Shown piece by piece: positions 62,433 to 64,000 of a DNA stretch of 64,000 nucleotides. Below the pieces are notes generated by a model that saw only the letters and a list, made by a program, of their open reading frames with translations, ran no database searches and had not been told where the DNA came from. Each line of letters starts with the position of its first letter. Positions within the stretch are counted from its first letter, which is position 1. Both the position numbers and the translations under genes were made by a program. The stretch is from positions 124,001 through 188,000 of the forward strand of contig SBGX01000011.1 of assembly GCA_006226425.1 (NCBI GenBank), read 5' to 3'. The DNA is from Bacteroidota bacterium. GTDB taxonomy: Bacteria; Bacteroidota; Bacteroidia; Flavobacteriales_D; Crocinitomicaceae.

Positions 62433-63746
62433 GTGAGTTCGGTCAAGGAAATCAGTTTGAAAGAAATTAATCGCCTGGCGATCCCAGCTATTATTGCCGG
62501 GATTTCGGAGCCGTTGATTTCATTGGCGGATACCGCTATTGTAGGGCATCTCGGAAGTCTGCAATTGGGGGCAGTAGGAATTGCATCCGGCCTTTTTTTG
62601 CTGTTTGTCTGGACCCTTAGTTCCATGAAAAGTGCCATCTCATCGATTGTGGCGCAATATGTGGGAAGGGGAGCACTGAAAGAAGTTGCCACCCTGGTTC
62701 CTCAATCGATTGTCTTTGCTTTGCTGATCGGCTTGTTGATTACGGCAGCAACCATCCCCTTTTCCGAAGTGATTTTGCACGAATTCTATCGGGCGGATGG
62801 AAAATTGCTGAATGAATCGGTCCTGTACTATAACATCAGAGCCTGGGGCTATGCTTTTAGTCTGGCAACCCTGACCATTTTCGGAGTGTATCGTGGCTGT
62901 CAAAATACTTCCTGGGCGATGCGAATTAGTTTGGTTGGTGGTGTGTTGAATCTGGTATTGGATTATGTGCTGGTGTATGGTTTGGGACCTATTGATTCTA
63001 TGGGAGTCGCTGGAGCTGCTTATGCAACGCTAGTAGCACAAATGCTCATGTTTTTGCTAGCCTGTCTGGTTTTGTGGCGAAGATTTTCCGAGAGTTACCG
63101 CTTTGACTGGAAGTTAAATACAGAATTCCGGAAATTATTGGGAATGTTCCTGAATCTCTTTTTGAGAACCATTTTTTTGAATGTGGCCTACTCACTGGCA
63201 ATTCGTTATAGTACCTCGTATGGAAGCAAGCAGGTGGCAGCGCACACGATTGCCATGAACATTTGGTTGTTCTCAGCATTTTTTATCGATGGTTATGCCA
63301 ATGCAGGAAATGCGCTGGCGGGACGTTTATTCGGTTCAGGAAATTCCAAAGAACTGCGACGGGTTGGATTGAGAATAGCCCGGATTAGTGTTTGGATCGG
63401 AGCCGCATTGGGCCTGGTGTATGTCTTGTTGTTCCCGGTATTGGGAGAAGTGTTTTCCAATGATGGGGAAGTGATTTCCCATTTTGAGAGCATCCTGCTT
63501 TACGTCTGTTTTTCACAACCGATCAATGGGGTATCGTTTTCGCTGGATGGCATCTTTAAGGGACTGGGCCGGGCCAGTTTGCTTCGAAACACCTTGTTCC
63601 TAGGAACATTTTTGGTTTTCGTACCGGTCTTGCTTTTAACAGATTACCTCCAATGGGGATTACACGCCGTATGGAGTGCTTTTGTGTGTTGGATGATTTT
63701 CCGGGGTTGGAGTTTGTTGTACGTTTTTCGGAGGGATTACCGCTAA
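62433..63746 (+). CDS. MATE family efflux transporter (DinF-like)
   Basis: A 437-residue, 12-TM multidrug and toxic compound extrusion protein, driven by a proton or sodium gradient. The N-terminal LAIPAIIAGISEPLISLADT and VGHLG segments are classic MATE/DinF. No ATG is available upstream of the first TM helix. GTG 62433 (about 9 residues before LAIPAI) is preferred; GTG 62400 would add 11 residues. The real substrate is unknown. It lies alone, followed by 254 bases without a gene. Confidence 0.92.
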   Translation: MSSVKEISLKEINRLAIPAIIAGISEPLISLADTAIVGHLGSLQLGAVGIASGLFLLFVWTLSSMKSAISSIVAQYVGRGALKEVATLVPQSIVFALLIGLLITAATIPFSEVILHEFYRADGKLLNESVLYYNIRAWGYAFSLATLTIFGVYRGCQNTSWAMRISLVGGVLNLVLDYVLVYGLGPIDSMGVAGAAYATLVAQMLMFLLACLVLWRRFSESYRFDWKLNTEFRKLLGMFLNLFLRTIFLNVAYSLAIRYSTSYGSKQVAAHTIAMNIWLFSAFFIDGYANAGNALAGRLFGSGNSKELRRVGLRIARISVWIGAALGLVYVLLFPVLGEVFSNDGEVISHFESILLYVCFSQPINGVSFSLDGIFKGLGRASLLRNTLFLGTFLVFVPVLLLTDYLQWGLHAVWSAFVCWMIFRGWSLLYVFRRDYR

Positions 63747-64000
63747 AAGAAAAATGGAAAACAGAACGGAATTGAAAGGTAAGTTAGCTTAGGTAAATAA
63801 TTTAAGAATAAGCTGCGTGAATGGTTAGTCGTGCTCTGTTTTCCTTATTTTTCTCTTTTACTAATTGTTCGTCCTATTATAAAGACCGACAAAGAAGGAT
63901 TTACCCCTAAAAAAAATTGAAAAAAAATAAAAATAATTTTCAATCAACTGATTTTCAGATAGTTTAAAATCAAAAAAAAACCGAGCCATTCGCTGATCCG
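63747..64000. other. AT-rich gene-free stretch at the window end
   Basis: No coding region, RNA gene or clear hairpin terminator was found. The last 110 bases contain long A runs on the plus strand. A 12-codon frame at 63764 is too short to support. Whatever begins after 64000 cannot be seen. Confidence 0.5.

Overview
The window is a gene-dense stretch of a Bacteroidota chromosome, most likely from the Flavobacteriia side of the phylum. The evidence is a GldH gliding lipoprotein beside a RicT/PSP1 protein, a protein with a type IX secretion (T9SS) type A C-terminal sorting domain, a TonB-dependent receptor with an N-terminal carboxypeptidase-like domain, an atpBEFHAG operon without atpDC, and repeated Bacteroidota promoter elements (-7 TAnnTTTG, in several cases with TTG 18-20 nt upstream). 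No tRNA, rRNA, CRISPR array, insertion sequence or phage gene was recognised. The genus cannot be fixed from this window.

Layout. 1-1829: a DUF547 protein cut by the window edge, two small membrane proteins and a sterol-desaturase/fatty-acid-hydroxylase family enzyme in one tight operon. 1900-4559: purH and mreB. 4573-6328 (minus): gldH and ricT. 6503-12684: a MoxR/Bat (aerotolerance-type) operon with a class V aminotransferase inserted after moxR. 12727-14259: a GH3-family adenylating enzyme. 14267-18090 (minus): ftsX, DUF3098, uppP, truB, queA. 18178-23459: an accessory block with a His-rich secreted protein, a metzincin-like lipoprotein protease, two unknown secreted proteins, a YdeI/DUF1801 protein and a T9SS cargo protein. 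23612-28619 (minus): ATP synthase. 28878-36148: polyprenyl synthase, a YwqK-like lipoprotein, dnaG, an MscS channel, an LTA-synthase-like phosphotransferase and a lipid kinase, the last four with ATGA overlaps. 36233-43430: DUF1569, an RluB-type pseudouridine synthase, a lipoprotein, a predicted outer-membrane protein, a TonB receptor and a peptide-binding lipoprotein. 43632-46349: an unknown secreted protein, mce, prfB and an ArsC-family protein.

46359-52691 (minus) is a six-gene nucleotide-sugar operon. It encodes four of the five Wbp/Wlb steps, leading to a UDP-2,3-diacetamido-2,3-dideoxy-glucuronate, plus Ugd and a UDP-glucuronate decarboxylase for UDP-xylose. It is followed by an outer-membrane protein and Kdo transferase waaA (52858-54833). 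54947-57662 encodes a double FISUMP-domain protein overlapping a secreted WG-repeat protein that ends in a Hint (hedgehog/intein-type) domain; this is the most unusual locus in the window. 57673-61074 (minus) is ileS, with a GxHH version of the HIGH motif. Two unknown genes and a MATE transporter close the window.

Envelope themes recur: undecaprenyl recycling, lipid-linked phosphotransfer with diacylglycerol recycling, Kdo transfer and acidic diamino sugars. The last could feed the lipopolysaccharide that anchors T9SS cargo in related bacteria. Several genes have a -7 element only 5-6 nt before the start codon, which suggests leaderless transcripts.
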